Shown here: positions 33,736 through 43,700 of the stretch, one piece after another
Layout: every line of letters starts with the position of its first letter
Numbering within the stretch: position 1 is the stretch's first letter
The notes under the pieces: model-generated
What the model was told of the DNA's origin: nothing
The model's input: only the letters and a program-made list of their open reading frames with translations
Databases searched by the model: none
Program-made: the position numbers and the translations under genes
NCBI RefSeq assembly: GCF_000224085.1
Contig: NC_015945.1
Span: 2,906,501 to 2,970,500 of the forward strand
Reading direction: 5' to 3'
DNA from: Allomuricauda ruestringensis DSM 13258
Lineage (GTDB): Bacteria > Bacteroidota > Bacteroidia > Flavobacteriales > Flavobacteriaceae
Length of the DNA: 64,000 nucleotides

Positions 33736-34695
33736 ATGAAACCAAAATCATCTTTACCCAAAAAAAATGTCACGAGACGCTCAGCCATCTCGTCGATGGC
33801 AGGATTAACAGCTGGAGTAGTATTAGCCTCCCCAATAGCTTGTGCCCAGGCACCGGAGAAAACCCCTGAGAAAGCTCCGGAGAAAACATCGGAGAAAGCC
33901 ACAATATTTGCTTTGATGGGCGATCACTATCACAACGCTGATATAGTACGTACGGCACTGACTCGCGACATTGTTAAGGATATGGGCATATCAGTTAAGA
34001 TGACCGACGACTACACATCTCTCAACGCTGAGACACTGCAAGGTTACCAGATGCTTATTATTCATCGTGACGGCCGTATTTTTCCCGAAGGCAATGGACC
34101 CATTGGCGGAGGTGACAAAATGGTTCCGTCAACCTTCAACAATAATTTTGGCAAGGGCATTGATGAGGTCGCTGTTGTTAGTGATCCTCCTCTGGAGCCC
34201 ACATCAGGCGAAATGAAGGCTTGGATACAACCGCACCAAGGCAAGGCCGTCCGTGATTTCGTCGAGAACGGTGGTTCGGTACTGTTTTTTCACAACGTTA
34301 CGGACCTGGCAAGTACCAATACCGACATTCGTGACGTTCTTGGAGCTGTTTATGCGGGCCATCCGCCCATTCGAACCTTTAAGGTTAAGGTGAAAAGATC
34401 AGACCATCCAATCATGGAGGGGATTACCGATTTTGTGGTTACCGATGAGCAGCATTATATGGAGTACGACAAGGATCCTGAACACATCCTGATGGAGTCT
34501 GTAAATGAAGATGGTCTCCGCCATAGTTATCAAGGTAAGGACATGGGCACGACCGCTCCTGCGGTTTGGGCCTATGAATATGGTAAGGGCCGAGTTTGTT
34601 ACTTGGAACCAGGTCATCTTCTAACAGCGCATTGGAATCCAATGTACCAGAAGCTAAAGCATAATGCCGTCCGTTGGTTGTTGAGACAGAGCTGA
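33736..34695 (+). CDS. ThuA-like domain protein with Tat-type signal
   Basis: This 319-residue protein starts with a twin-arginine signal (Arg14-Arg15, RRSAISSMAGLTAGVV) and a Pro-Glu-Lys repeat spacer (about 39-54). The ThuA-like domain has ATIFALMGDHYHNAD, YQMLIIHRDG, FVENGGSVLFFHN, GAVYAGHPP, DEQHYMEYD, KGRVCYLEPGHL and HNAVRWLL. It parallels the protein at 31.5-32.4 kb but is longer. A Tat signal implies export after folding, perhaps with a cofactor or metal. The reaction is unknown; a sugar-oxidation role is inferred from its neighbours. Confidence 0.84.
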   Translation: MKPKSSLPKKNVTRRSAISSMAGLTAGVVLASPIACAQAPEKTPEKAPEKTSEKATIFALMGDHYHNADIVRTALTRDIVKDMGISVKMTDDYTSLNAETLQGYQMLIIHRDGRIFPEGNGPIGGGDKMVPSTFNNNFGKGIDEVAVVSDPPLEPTSGEMKAWIQPHQGKAVRDFVENGGSVLFFHNVTDLASTNTDIRDVLGAVYAGHPPIRTFKVKVKRSDHPIMEGITDFVVTDEQHYMEYDKDPEHILMESVNEDGLRHSYQGKDMGTTAPAVWAYEYGKGRVCYLEPGHLLTAHWNPMYQKLKHNAVRWLLRQS

Positions 34696-34951
34696 TATTG
34701 TAACAGCAAGATACTGAAAGAGTAAAGTAGATGAAAATCACTTTGGGTGTCTGTCCATGTTCGATCAGCCATATATTTTTTGCAAATATTTTTTTAATTG
34801 TCTTCCACATAAACAACGATAAAGAAAAATTGGAACCATCGCTACTTGATGAAAACTTATGTGGGAACAATGATTTATAGTTTGGAATGGAGCAGATGTA
34901 GCAATCGGTAGATAATTTATTTATAGTAACACTAAATCGATATATAATAAA

Positions 34952-36094
34952 ATGGGGGAGACCAAAGAAGCCTATCTTTTCGTTGGGAGTTATACAGGAT
35001 ATGAGCCAGGACAGCTACCCTGGGTGGGATCTAAGCAACCTGGAGAAGGAATTTCATCATTCTCCTTTAATAGTTCAGAGGGTACTTTTACTAAAGCGGG
35101 CAATATTACAAAGCAAGATTCGCCAACGTGGTTAGAGGTTCACCCGAACGGGCAATTTCTCATAGCCACACATGAGCTTTCCCATCATACGGGCGTAGGT
35201 GAAGGCGTTGGTTTCGTAACAGCATACAAAATTCAACCCAATGGTGAACTTGAGAAAGTATCCACACAGTCCACGGGCGGTAGGGGCAATACATGTGCTG
35301 CATTTGATCGTACGGGACGCTTTTTGTTGGTAACAAGATATTGGGAAGGTGGCATCTCTGTACTACCATTCGATCCCGATACAGGGAAAATTGGTGAAGT
35401 CACATCAACACCAGATCATTCTGGTTCGGGACCGGACCCAGTTCGTCAATCAATGCCCCACCCACACGGTATTCTTGGCGACCCTAAAACAAATATGGTG
35501 TATGCCACTGATTTGGGTACAGATCAGGTTCATCAGTACATTCTCGACACAAAAACAGGAATGTTGGAACCAAAGGATAATGTAAAACTAACATCTGGCT
35601 CAGGACCACGAGGAATCAAATTTCATCCATCGTTGCGGATAGCATACGTTAATTGCGAACTTAATGGAACTGTATCAGTATGTTCTGTTGATGATACCAA
35701 AGGACTTCTTCCAGTGCAGACTGTGTCCTGTTATCCGAAAGATTTTGTGGCGCGTGACCACCCGGAAAATCTAGGCAGGTCTGAATATTGGGGAGCTGAG
35801 GGATGCCTATCGGCAGACGGGTCGTATTACTATTATATATGCAGGGTACATCAAAGTATCGCCATTTTTGACGTAGGTAAAGAAAATGGCAAGTTAACCT
35901 TTTCGGGTCGATGTCAATTAGCGGATAATTCGAACGCCCGAAACCTTACAATGGATCCAACCGGTAATTTCTTGTTGGTAGCAAGTCAAGATGCCGATCG
36001 GGTCGAATGTTTCCGAATTGACCCCGCTTCCGGTGCACTTAAACTTGTTGATGTTCAGAGTGTTCCTTGCGCCGCCGACATAGCAGTGATTTAA
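34952..36094 (+). CDS. Lactonase family seven-bladed beta-propeller protein
   Basis: This encodes 380 residues of the 6-phosphogluconolactonase-like (Pgl/YbhE) propeller: YLFVGSYTGYEPGQL at the start, repeated blade motifs such as SPTWLEVHPNGQFLIATHE, GPRGIKFHPSLRIAYV and ARNLTMDPTGNFLLVASQ, and MPHPHGILGDP. These enzymes open sugar-acid lactones or degrade related cyclic muconates. No signal peptide is seen, so it appears cytosolic. In this locus it would hydrolyse the lactone made by sugar 1-dehydrogenation. Confidence 0.86.
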   Translation: MGETKEAYLFVGSYTGYEPGQLPWVGSKQPGEGISSFSFNSSEGTFTKAGNITKQDSPTWLEVHPNGQFLIATHELSHHTGVGEGVGFVTAYKIQPNGELEKVSTQSTGGRGNTCAAFDRTGRFLLVTRYWEGGISVLPFDPDTGKIGEVTSTPDHSGSGPDPVRQSMPHPHGILGDPKTNMVYATDLGTDQVHQYILDTKTGMLEPKDNVKLTSGSGPRGIKFHPSLRIAYVNCELNGTVSVCSVDDTKGLLPVQTVSCYPKDFVARDHPENLGRSEYWGAEGCLSADGSYYYYICRVHQSIAIFDVGKENGKLTFSGRCQLADNSNARNLTMDPTGNFLLVASQDADRVECFRIDPASGALKLVDVQSVPCAADIAVI

Positions 36095-36127
36095 GGACGA
36101 AAATTAAATTTTAAAAACCAGTCAATA

Positions 36128-37063
36128 ATGAAAAAAGTGTCAATCTTGACCAAATTTGGCCTAAACCAAATTACTCGCTATATACTGCCAATTACTATGG
36201 TATTGATATCGGGGTGTACTTCACAATCAGACATTCCATTTCCGGTTGAAGTAGGGGTAAAACCAGAAAGTGTTACAAAAGGGTTTGCCGGAAATTACTA
36301 CGTAACTGTAATGAACGGAGGCGAAGAAGGTGATGGTGAAGTAGTTGAAATTTCTACCAGTGGCATAAAAGTATTTGCCGAGGGTTTTAATGAGCCCAAA
36401 GGTATTGTTCATTTAGATGACCACCTGTATTTTTCGGATTTAACCCGTATCTGGAAAGTTGATAAAGATGGCAATGCGACCATTTTTATTGATAAAGAAG
36501 ATTTTCCCGAAGAAGTTCTGTATTTAAATGATGTTGCAGTGGATGCTGAGAACAATGGTATTTATGTTACGGATATGGGAGCAACCAAATATATGCGTGA
36601 TGAAAATAACGAACTGTGGCCACTGGACAGTGAAAAAGCAAAATTGGTCCCACAATTCGGACGTATTTACCATTTAGCCCTAGATGGTCAAGTATCCATA
36701 GCACAGGACACCTCGCCACTAATGTTGAACCCGAATGGTGTAGGGGTCGACAACAATGGTGATATTATGGTGGGTGCATTTTTCCTGGGTAATTTTTTAG
36801 TAAAAAAGGATGGAGAACTAACACCGCTTAAAGGTCTGTTTAGAGGCGCTGATGCGGTAGAACAAGATAGTAAGGGCAATTATTATGTAAGTAGTTGGGC
36901 TGCGGGTACAGTTTGGAAAATAGATGGAAAAACTGAAGAATCAACCGTATTGATTGATGGCCTGCAATCTGCCGCGGATTTTTATTTGGAGGAAGACAAA
37001 GGTCGACTACTCCTACCTGATATGTTGGCAGGCAAGGTCTACGAAGTTGATATCAACAGGTAA
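36128..37063 (+). CDS. SMP-30/NHL-type beta-propeller lipoprotein
   Basis: This 311-residue protein has a lipoprotein signal ending TMVLISGC and a beta-propeller of the SMP-30/strictosidine-synthase-like type: EPKGIVHLDDHLYFSDLT, YLNDVAVDAENNGIYVTDMG, NPNGVGVDNNGDIMVGAF and GADAVEQDSKGNYYVSSW. Related proteins act as calcium-dependent gluconolactonases. It starts 34 bp after the cytosolic lactonase gene and could be an envelope lactonase or sugar-binding propeller. Confidence 0.75.
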   Translation: MKKVSILTKFGLNQITRYILPITMVLISGCTSQSDIPFPVEVGVKPESVTKGFAGNYYVTVMNGGEEGDGEVVEISTSGIKVFAEGFNEPKGIVHLDDHLYFSDLTRIWKVDKDGNATIFIDKEDFPEEVLYLNDVAVDAENNGIYVTDMGATKYMRDENNELWPLDSEKAKLVPQFGRIYHLALDGQVSIAQDTSPLMLNPNGVGVDNNGDIMVGAFFLGNFLVKKDGELTPLKGLFRGADAVEQDSKGNYYVSSWAAGTVWKIDGKTEESTVLIDGLQSAADFYLEEDKGRLLLPDMLAGKVYEVDINR

Positions 37064-37119
37064 ATAATGTAATGGAAATTCTTTCCAAATTTTTAAATAG
37101 AAGATAGCACATAAAGGTT

Positions 37120-38286
37120 ATGAAAAATCATAAGAACTTACATTATAGTATATTCCACAAGCCATGGATATTTTTCTTTTGCTGTTTCTTGGGAACAATA
37201 TCAGAATCAATGGGTCAATCCACACCATCTTATAAAACCTCAAGGGATGGGAGGGTATTTCAGGTTTTTCAATTCCCTAAAGACCAAATGCCAAGAATTG
37301 ATGGGGATATGAGCGACTGGGAAATAGTTCCGGAAGATTATATCTATGGAACCGATTTGTTAAATGATACAGAAGATGGAATGGGAACTGACATTCCGCC
37401 CGAGGACCTTGACGTAAAGGTTACCATAGGTTGGGTAAAGGGTATGAGCCGTATTTATTTTAAGTATGAAGCCTATGATGATTTTTGGGACTTTGAGCGT
37501 TTTAACCCAAAGGGTTATTTGAACGATATATTTGAACTTGTGGTTGATGGAGATCTTTCAGGTGGTCCTTTCATCAAGAATCCCATGTACGACCAAGACG
37601 AATTGAAGTGGGATCCCCAAACGGATGCCTATATCGAAAACCATTTAAATTTTAGCGGAGTACATGCTCAAAATTACCATATCTATACCCCGCCAGTAAA
37701 CAATGCATGGGTATTGGTATGGGGAAGTCAACCTTGGATTTCCGAATTTCCCAGGGCCAACTACGCTTATGATTTCGATTTTGAACACGGCGAAAGTGGG
37801 ACATTGCAATTGGAAGGCTGGATCACACCTTATGATTATGCACCCCACGATGGGCCTCAAAGAGCCATAGAATCTAAATTATGGGAAAACAAAGTCATCG
37901 GACTCTCCTGGTCCATATTGGATTTTGATGGAGGTGATAGAGATGGCCATGTAAACCTTGCCCATACCGTTAGGATGGTGAGCAATGCCTCGTATCTATG
38001 CTCCTTTAAATTAATGCCATTGGAAGACCAGTTTCTGGAGCCAATTAAAGCTGCATGGACGTATAAGGTTATTGATGAGGAGAAGGGAATAGTGGCCTTT
38101 AAAGATGAATCTGTTGGCAAAATTGACCAATGGACATGGGATTTTGGTAATGGTGATAGTTCCTTGGTACAAGACCCAATTTATAGGTTTGAGGACAAGA
38201 ATGTACGCACGGTCATTACCCTAGAGGTGAAAGGCCCCGATGGCAGTTCCAAACGCACCCGATATTGGGAGGTGATGATTCGCTAA
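37120..38286 (+). CDS. Exported protein with carbohydrate-binding-like and PKD domains
   Basis: This encodes 388 residues with a signal peptide (IFFFCCFLGTISESMGQS). Residues 45-300 resemble a CBM9/DOMON-type beta-sandwich: DGDMSDWEIVPEDYIYG, SRIYFKYEAYDDFWDF, NDIFELVVDGDLSGG. The C-terminal 75 residues are a PKD domain (FKDESVGKIDQWTWDFGNGD, TVITLEVKGPDG). It may bind the polysaccharide or sugar outside the cell. No catalytic motif was recognised. A clear terminator follows at 38360-38400. Confidence 0.75.
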   Translation: MKNHKNLHYSIFHKPWIFFFCCFLGTISESMGQSTPSYKTSRDGRVFQVFQFPKDQMPRIDGDMSDWEIVPEDYIYGTDLLNDTEDGMGTDIPPEDLDVKVTIGWVKGMSRIYFKYEAYDDFWDFERFNPKGYLNDIFELVVDGDLSGGPFIKNPMYDQDELKWDPQTDAYIENHLNFSGVHAQNYHIYTPPVNNAWVLVWGSQPWISEFPRANYAYDFDFEHGESGTLQLEGWITPYDYAPHDGPQRAIESKLWENKVIGLSWSILDFDGGDRDGHVNLAHTVRMVSNASYLCSFKLMPLEDQFLEPIKAAWTYKVIDEEKGIVAFKDESVGKIDQWTWDFGNGDSSLVQDPIYRFEDKNVRTVITLEVKGPDGSSKRTRYWEVMIR

Positions 38287-38359
38287 ACTTATGGCAATTT
38301 CAAAAATGTTGTTAACTAATTGATTTAAGAATAATTAACAAACCTAATAACCAACCGGA

Positions 38360-38400
38360 AATCCGGGTCTTGAATTAGAGTATTGACCCGGATTATTTTA
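38360..38400 (+). terminator. Intrinsic terminator ending the ThuA-PKD operon
   Basis: AATCCGGGTC pairs with GACCCGGATT around a 15-nt loop and is followed by ATTTTA. The remaining gap up to 38708 shows no gene. Confidence 0.75.
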
Positions 38401-38708
38401 AAAATGAAAGTTCAAACTATCATAATGTACAAAAAAGACTAAATGATGACTTTTATTGAGTTGGCTATTTGACATCAATGACAAAGCAATACGTGAAAAG
38501 CATGTCTAGCTATAATTAGGGGTGGTATCAAATCCACGACTACATTGTTATAAAATCTTTACCTTGGTCTAAAAGGCTATCCATTCCATTTGCATGCAGA
38601 TTCATTGATTCCAAATAAAATATGTATAGTTGGGATGTTTTGAATTTTTTTAACATAAAATTACTTCCAATATTGACATCTCGGAAATGTTGAAATTCTG
38701 TTTTATAA

Positions 38709-39266
38709 CTATTTAAAAAGTAAAAATAGCAACGGATCGTTCTCCTTAAAGGCTTCCCGTATTTTGGTAAAAGCAATGCGCATTTGTGACTCTACCGTCT
38801 TTACGGAGATTCCTAACTGGTCTGCTATATCCTTATACTTTATGCCCTGTATCTTGTTCATAACAATGATTTCCTTGCACTTTGGAGGTAATGCTTCGAT
38901 AACTTGTTGCATTTTCTGAATACGCAATTGCAAAGCATCCGTATCCTCTTCGATTCTGTTGGCAAGAGCACGTTCCCATATTTGATTTAAAAGTTCATTT
39001 TGCTTTTTACTTTTCTTAATGGAATTTATGAATTTATTGTAGACAATGGCATAGAGATATGATTTCGGGGATTTTGTCTCGTCTAACTTTGATTTATTTT
39101 CCCAAAAACTAATGAATGCCTGTTGTACAATTTCCTCAGATTCTATTTTGTCATGTGTGTATGTTGTGATATATGCAACAAGACGATCATAGAACAAATT
39201 AAATAAATACTTAAAAGCCATTTGGTCGCCGCCTTTCATGGCAACCACCGCTTCAATTTCCGTCAT
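38709..39266 (-). CDS. ECF sigma factor (FecI-like)
   Basis: This encodes 185 residues: region 2 with YLFNLFYDRLVAYITTYTHD and EEIVQQAFISFWENK, and region 4 ALPPKCKEIIVMNKIQGI plus the HTH YKDIADQLGISVKTVESQ. It is divergent from the FecR-like gene. In Bacteroidota, sigma/FecR/SusC-with-STN sets form a trans-envelope signalling chain in which the SusC substrate triggers its own transcription. The sigma factor probably controls the sus operon next to it. Confidence 0.93.
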   Translation of the reverse strand: MTEIEAVVAMKGGDQMAFKYLFNLFYDRLVAYITTYTHDKIESEEIVQQAFISFWENKSKLDETKSPKSYLYAIVYNKFINSIKKSKKQNELLNQIWERALANRIEEDTDALQLRIQKMQQVIEALPPKCKEIIVMNKIQGIKYKDIADQLGISVKTVESQMRIAFTKIREAFKENDPLLFLLFK

Positions 39267-39354
39267 TTTCGATGTAAAGTTTGTTTAGTTAGCTAGGTTC
39301 AGTGTGAAATTGAAAAATTTATTTGGTTTTTTTTAAGGGTTTAACTTTTTTTAG

Positions 39355-39378
39355 CAGTATTAATTATGTATTGCGTAA
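39355..39378. promoter_or_regulatory. Shared element with TTATG-N5-CGTAA dyad, copy 2
   Basis: CAGTATTAATTATG followed by TATTGCGTAA matches 22 of 24 positions of 31445-31468. It lies 54 bp before the chosen fecR start, in the sigma/fecR divergent region. Confidence 0.6.
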
Positions 39379-39432
39379 TCGAATGCAATTTAAAAACTTA
39401 AAAAGAACTTGAAAGAATCTTCATCTAGTATA

Positions 39433-40563
39433 ATGAAAAAAAATATAACAAAGCTTTTACTTGGAACGATTTCAGAAAAAGAGATCATGGAATTACAGGA
39501 TTGGTTGGAGAATCCAAACAATCAGAAAATTCTTGAAGCTTATGTTCGCGACTATCATGATTTGAATTTGGCCACATTAAAGAACGATCTTGATGAAGCC
39601 TATAGCAAGGTAAACAATAGAATTGGTGATGAGACCAAACCGATTAAGAGACTTTTCCCAGATTGGATGAAGTATGCTGCTGCTGTTATCGTTTTGATGG
39701 CACTGGGATTGATTTATCAAAAAGGCTTTTTCTCCACAGAAGACCAATATGTACTTGTCCCAAAAGAAGACACTATTACTTTGGAGTTGAACAATGGAAT
39801 CGTTCAGTCCATAGATGCTAGTGGAAATAAGGAATATCGGGATAGGGAAGGAAATGTTGTTTATGTACAAAAGCAAGGTTTGATACAATATTCAAAAGTA
39901 ACTGAAAACGAAGTCTTATTATATAATACTTTGTTGGTGCCCAATGGAAAAACTTTTCAAATAGAATTATCCGATGGCACCAGGGTTCAATTAAATGCAG
40001 GAAGTTCTTTAAAATACCCAGTAAACTTTTTAGAAGAGGGGCTTAGGAAAGTATTTCTTACTGGGAATGCTTATTTCGATGTTGCCAAAAACACTGCAAA
40101 TCCATTCGTGGTCAGTGTTGATGAGTTGGATGTGAAAGTGCTCGGTACGGAATTTAATATTTCGGCATATGAAGAGGATGAGAATATCGATGTTGTGTTG
40201 GTTGAAGGAGCCGTAAATATGGCAGGAAAAAATCAGTCTCAAGCTTTAGTTGAACTAGTCCCTGGACAAAAAGGGTCTTTTGACCCTAACTCGAAAGATG
40301 TGTTGGTTGAAGAAGTAGACACAAGTCTCTATACTTCATGGAGGCAGGGAAGTCTTGTGTATAGGGAGTTGGCCTTTAATAAAATCCTAAAAAAACTTGA
40401 ACGTCACTATAATATAGAAATTGTCAACAACAATGTTGAACTTGGGGAGGAGGTATTCAATGCGCGCTTTGATAGAATGGAAATTGAAGAGGTTTTAGGG
40501 TATTTTAAGGATATCCACGACATCGATTTCGCAGTTGAAAACAATAAAGTGACGATAAACTGA
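39433..40563 (+). CDS. FecR family anti-sigma factor
   Basis: I chose the start at MKKNITKLLLGTISEKE (ATG 39433), giving 376 residues. A cytoplasmic N-terminal part is followed by one membrane helix (YAAAVIVLMALGLIYQ, near 80). The periplasmic FecR domain has LLVPNGKTFQIELSDG, VQLNAGSSLKYPVNF, ANPFVVSVDELDVKVLG and TEFNISAYEE, and a C-terminal DUF4974-like region ends the protein. It holds the sigma factor at the membrane until the STN domain of SusC signals. Confidence 0.93.
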   Translation: MKKNITKLLLGTISEKEIMELQDWLENPNNQKILEAYVRDYHDLNLATLKNDLDEAYSKVNNRIGDETKPIKRLFPDWMKYAAAVIVLMALGLIYQKGFFSTEDQYVLVPKEDTITLELNNGIVQSIDASGNKEYRDREGNVVYVQKQGLIQYSKVTENEVLLYNTLLVPNGKTFQIELSDGTRVQLNAGSSLKYPVNFLEEGLRKVFLTGNAYFDVAKNTANPFVVSVDELDVKVLGTEFNISAYEEDENIDVVLVEGAVNMAGKNQSQALVELVPGQKGSFDPNSKDVLVEEVDTSLYTSWRQGSLVYRELAFNKILKKLERHYNIEIVNNNVELGEEVFNARFDRMEIEEVLGYFKDIHDIDFAVENNKVTIN

Positions 40564-40659
40564 AATCTAAAAAAATAAAACTAAAGTATAACCAAACAAA
40601 TAACTGCAATGCCTATGATTTGAAAATTCAGAATCGTCATTCGCTTTCCAAAAAAACTA

Positions 40660-40689
40660 AACCGGAAAATGCGCTAACATTTCCCGGTT
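40660..40689 (+). other. Stem-loop in the susC leader
   Basis: AACCGGAAAATG pairs with CATTTCCCGGTT (one mismatch) between fecR and susC and is followed by an A-run rather than T. It may be an mRNA processing or stability hairpin that sets susC levels. Confidence 0.5.
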
Positions 40690-40744
40690 AAAAAAAGCGG
40701 TATGGCAAATTATTATGCTAACCACCAAATAACTTTTTAAAATT

Positions 40745-43700
40745 ATGAAAAAAATCTTCAACCACTCCGAGTTGAGTGCAACTTTGTTGAAATTTGACTT
40801 AAAAATGAGATTGACCGTATTGTTATTGTTTACTGCATTGGTTGGATTACATGCTAATGACAGTTATGCTCAAAAGACAAAGGTCTCATTGAACGTTGAA
40901 AATGCTTCTGTACAGGAAATTTTAGATGACATTGAATCAAAAACAAAGTTTAACTTCGTTTATAATACAGAACATGTAAACCTTCAAAGAAAACTATCCC
41001 TTCATATACAGAAGGAGCATATTGAAAAAGTGCTCAATCGATTATTCTTGAATACCGAAACCAATTACAAGGTAAAGGGCACCCAAGTCGTTTTATGGCG
41101 GGATCAAAAGGCGAAAAACGCTAAAAAACCGGTTATAAATCCTGTACCAGTTATGAACAAGATGGTTCAGTTAACAGTTACGGGAACTGTAACCGACCCA
41201 GATGGGATTCCCCTAGCTGGTGCAAGTATCCTTGAAAAAGGAACCACAAATGGTGTGCAGACCGATTTTGATGGTAATTTTTCCATTAATGTATCGGAAG
41301 CAAATGCGACGCTGGTATCTTCGTACATAGGATACTCGACTCAAGAAATAGCTCTTAATGGGCAGACCACTTTATCCATTATGTTGGCGGAAAGTGCTGT
41401 AGCCATGGACGAAATTGTAGTCGTTGGTTATGGGTCTGTTCAAAAAAGTGACCTTACAGGCGCGGTTGCCTCTATCTCATCAGAAGACTTGGGAGACCGT
41501 CAAGCAACAAGCGTAGCAGGTCTTATACAAGGACGTGCACCAGGTGTGGATGCGACGGGCGGTAAAATTCGAATCCGTGGTATAACTACGTTTAACAATA
41601 CTGATCCACTAGTGGTCATAGATGGTTTCTTGGGAGGTGATTTATCCACCGTTAACCCTAATGATATTGAGAACATTGAAGTCTTGAAAGATGCATCGTC
41701 CACTGCAATTTACGGATCGCGTGGAGCCAACGGTGTAATATTGGTAACTACCAAAAGTGGTCGTAAGGGAGCCATGAAGGTAAATGTGAATTTTTGGAGT
41801 GGTTTAAAATCTACTACCAATAAGAGAGATGTTTTGAATGCGAACCAATATATTGACTATGTACATGATGCTCTTAACAATGCTGGACAGACAATTCCGC
41901 CTAAATTATTAACAGATGAAGTGAGAGTTGATAGGAATGACTGGCAAGACCTAATTTTTCAAACAGGTCATAGTTCGGAGATCAACGCTAGTTTTTCAGG
42001 AGGTACGGAGAAAGCGACCTATTATTTTGGGGTCAGCCATCGTGACGACGAGAACATTATAATTGGTTCTTCTAACAAAGCAACATACCTCAGGACCAAG
42101 AATAGTTTTGAAATAAAGCCATGGCTCGATTTGAACGTCAATGCGGCACTTAGTTATAAAACAATTAAAGGGGCAAGCCCTAGTTATATTGGTATGTTGG
42201 GATATATGCCTTACAAAGAAATTTATGATGAAAATCAAATAGGGGGATATACTGATGTGGATAGGATTAATGACGCTTCAGATGTATCCAATCCCTTGAC
42301 TGTTCCAAACAAAGTGAATCCCGAGACTAATACGTTGGCTTACCAGACACAGCTTAATTTAAAAATTAAACCTTTTAAAGGGTTTAGCTATACCATCCAA
42401 GCAGGCTTGAAAGGTGATTTTGAGCGGTTTTTTCAATGGCAAGATGAATATGTTTCTGCTGGGAGTCATAATGTAAACACGATGATGGAAAGCAGTTCTT
42501 ATTTCTATTCACCAATTGTAGAATCCTACCTTAATTATACAAATCAGTTTGGGGATCATAATGTTTCAGCTTTGTTGGGTAACACCTGGCAGGATGGTGT
42601 TCAAGGTGGTGGAATAGGAATAGGAGCTACTGGATATGCCACAAACGAAATAAAATTGCTTAGTGTGGCTGGTAGTCCAATGCAACCCACCCAAGACCTT
42701 TTCATTGATTCAAGACTATCATATTTTGGAAGGATAAATTATGGTTTTAAGAGCAAATACCTTATGACTTTTAATATGCGGGCAGATGCTTCACCTAACT
42801 TTTCGCCGAACAATAGATGGGGTAAGTTCCCTTCTTTGTCCCTAGCCTGGAAATTGGACGAGGAGTCTTTCCTAAGAGACAATGAAGTGATCAATCAGTT
42901 GAAATTGAGAGCTGGTTGGGGTAAATCGGGTAACGATGCCATTGGGCAATACCGTTATCTATCTTCTGTATTCTCTCAGGGCGTGGGATACCCGTTAGGC
43001 ATCAATCAGGAGTATCAACAAGGTGCCTCGGTGGTGCAAAATGCCTCCCCGGAAATCAAATGGGAAACTACGGAATCGTTGACTGTTGGTGTGGATTTCG
43101 GACTGTTCAACAACACCTTAACCGGTACTGTCGAGTATTTTGAGAAGCAAACTGATGATATACTCTTTGCAGTACCTAGTCCATTGTCCTTAGGATATGG
43201 ATCTGGGCAGGATGGAGGAACCATTGATGGAAATGCCATTGTAAATGCAGCTTCTGTTAGTAACAAAGGTTTTGAATTTTTACTTGGCAAAAGAGGGGAT
43301 ATAGGAGAAAAGATAAGCTATGACATCAGTGCAAATTATACATTTCAGGAAAACGTGGTTACTGGTTTAGGGCTTGGACAACCCTTTCTTTCAGGAGTTT
43401 CACGAACAGAAAAAGGCAGGCCAATAGGATATTTCTATGGGTACGAAGCAGACGGTATTTATATGACACAAGCAGAAATTGATGCTGCAAATGCCGACGC
43501 AGTAGCAAATGGCCACGATTATTTCCAAGAAGCCTCTACAAGTGCTGGGGATGTTAAATTTAGGGACTTAAGCGGTGATGGAAAAATTGATGGAGACGAT
43601 CGTACCATGATCGGAAACCCAATTCCTAAGCATCTCTTTGGGTTAAATGCCAGTTTAAATATTGGACAATTTGATTTTAATATATTCTGGCAAGGAGTAG

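Noticed and set aside
38540..38776. Minus-strand frame of 78 codons after the sigma factor gene
   Set aside because: It overlaps the end of the sigma factor gene in another frame and has low-complexity composition; no support.
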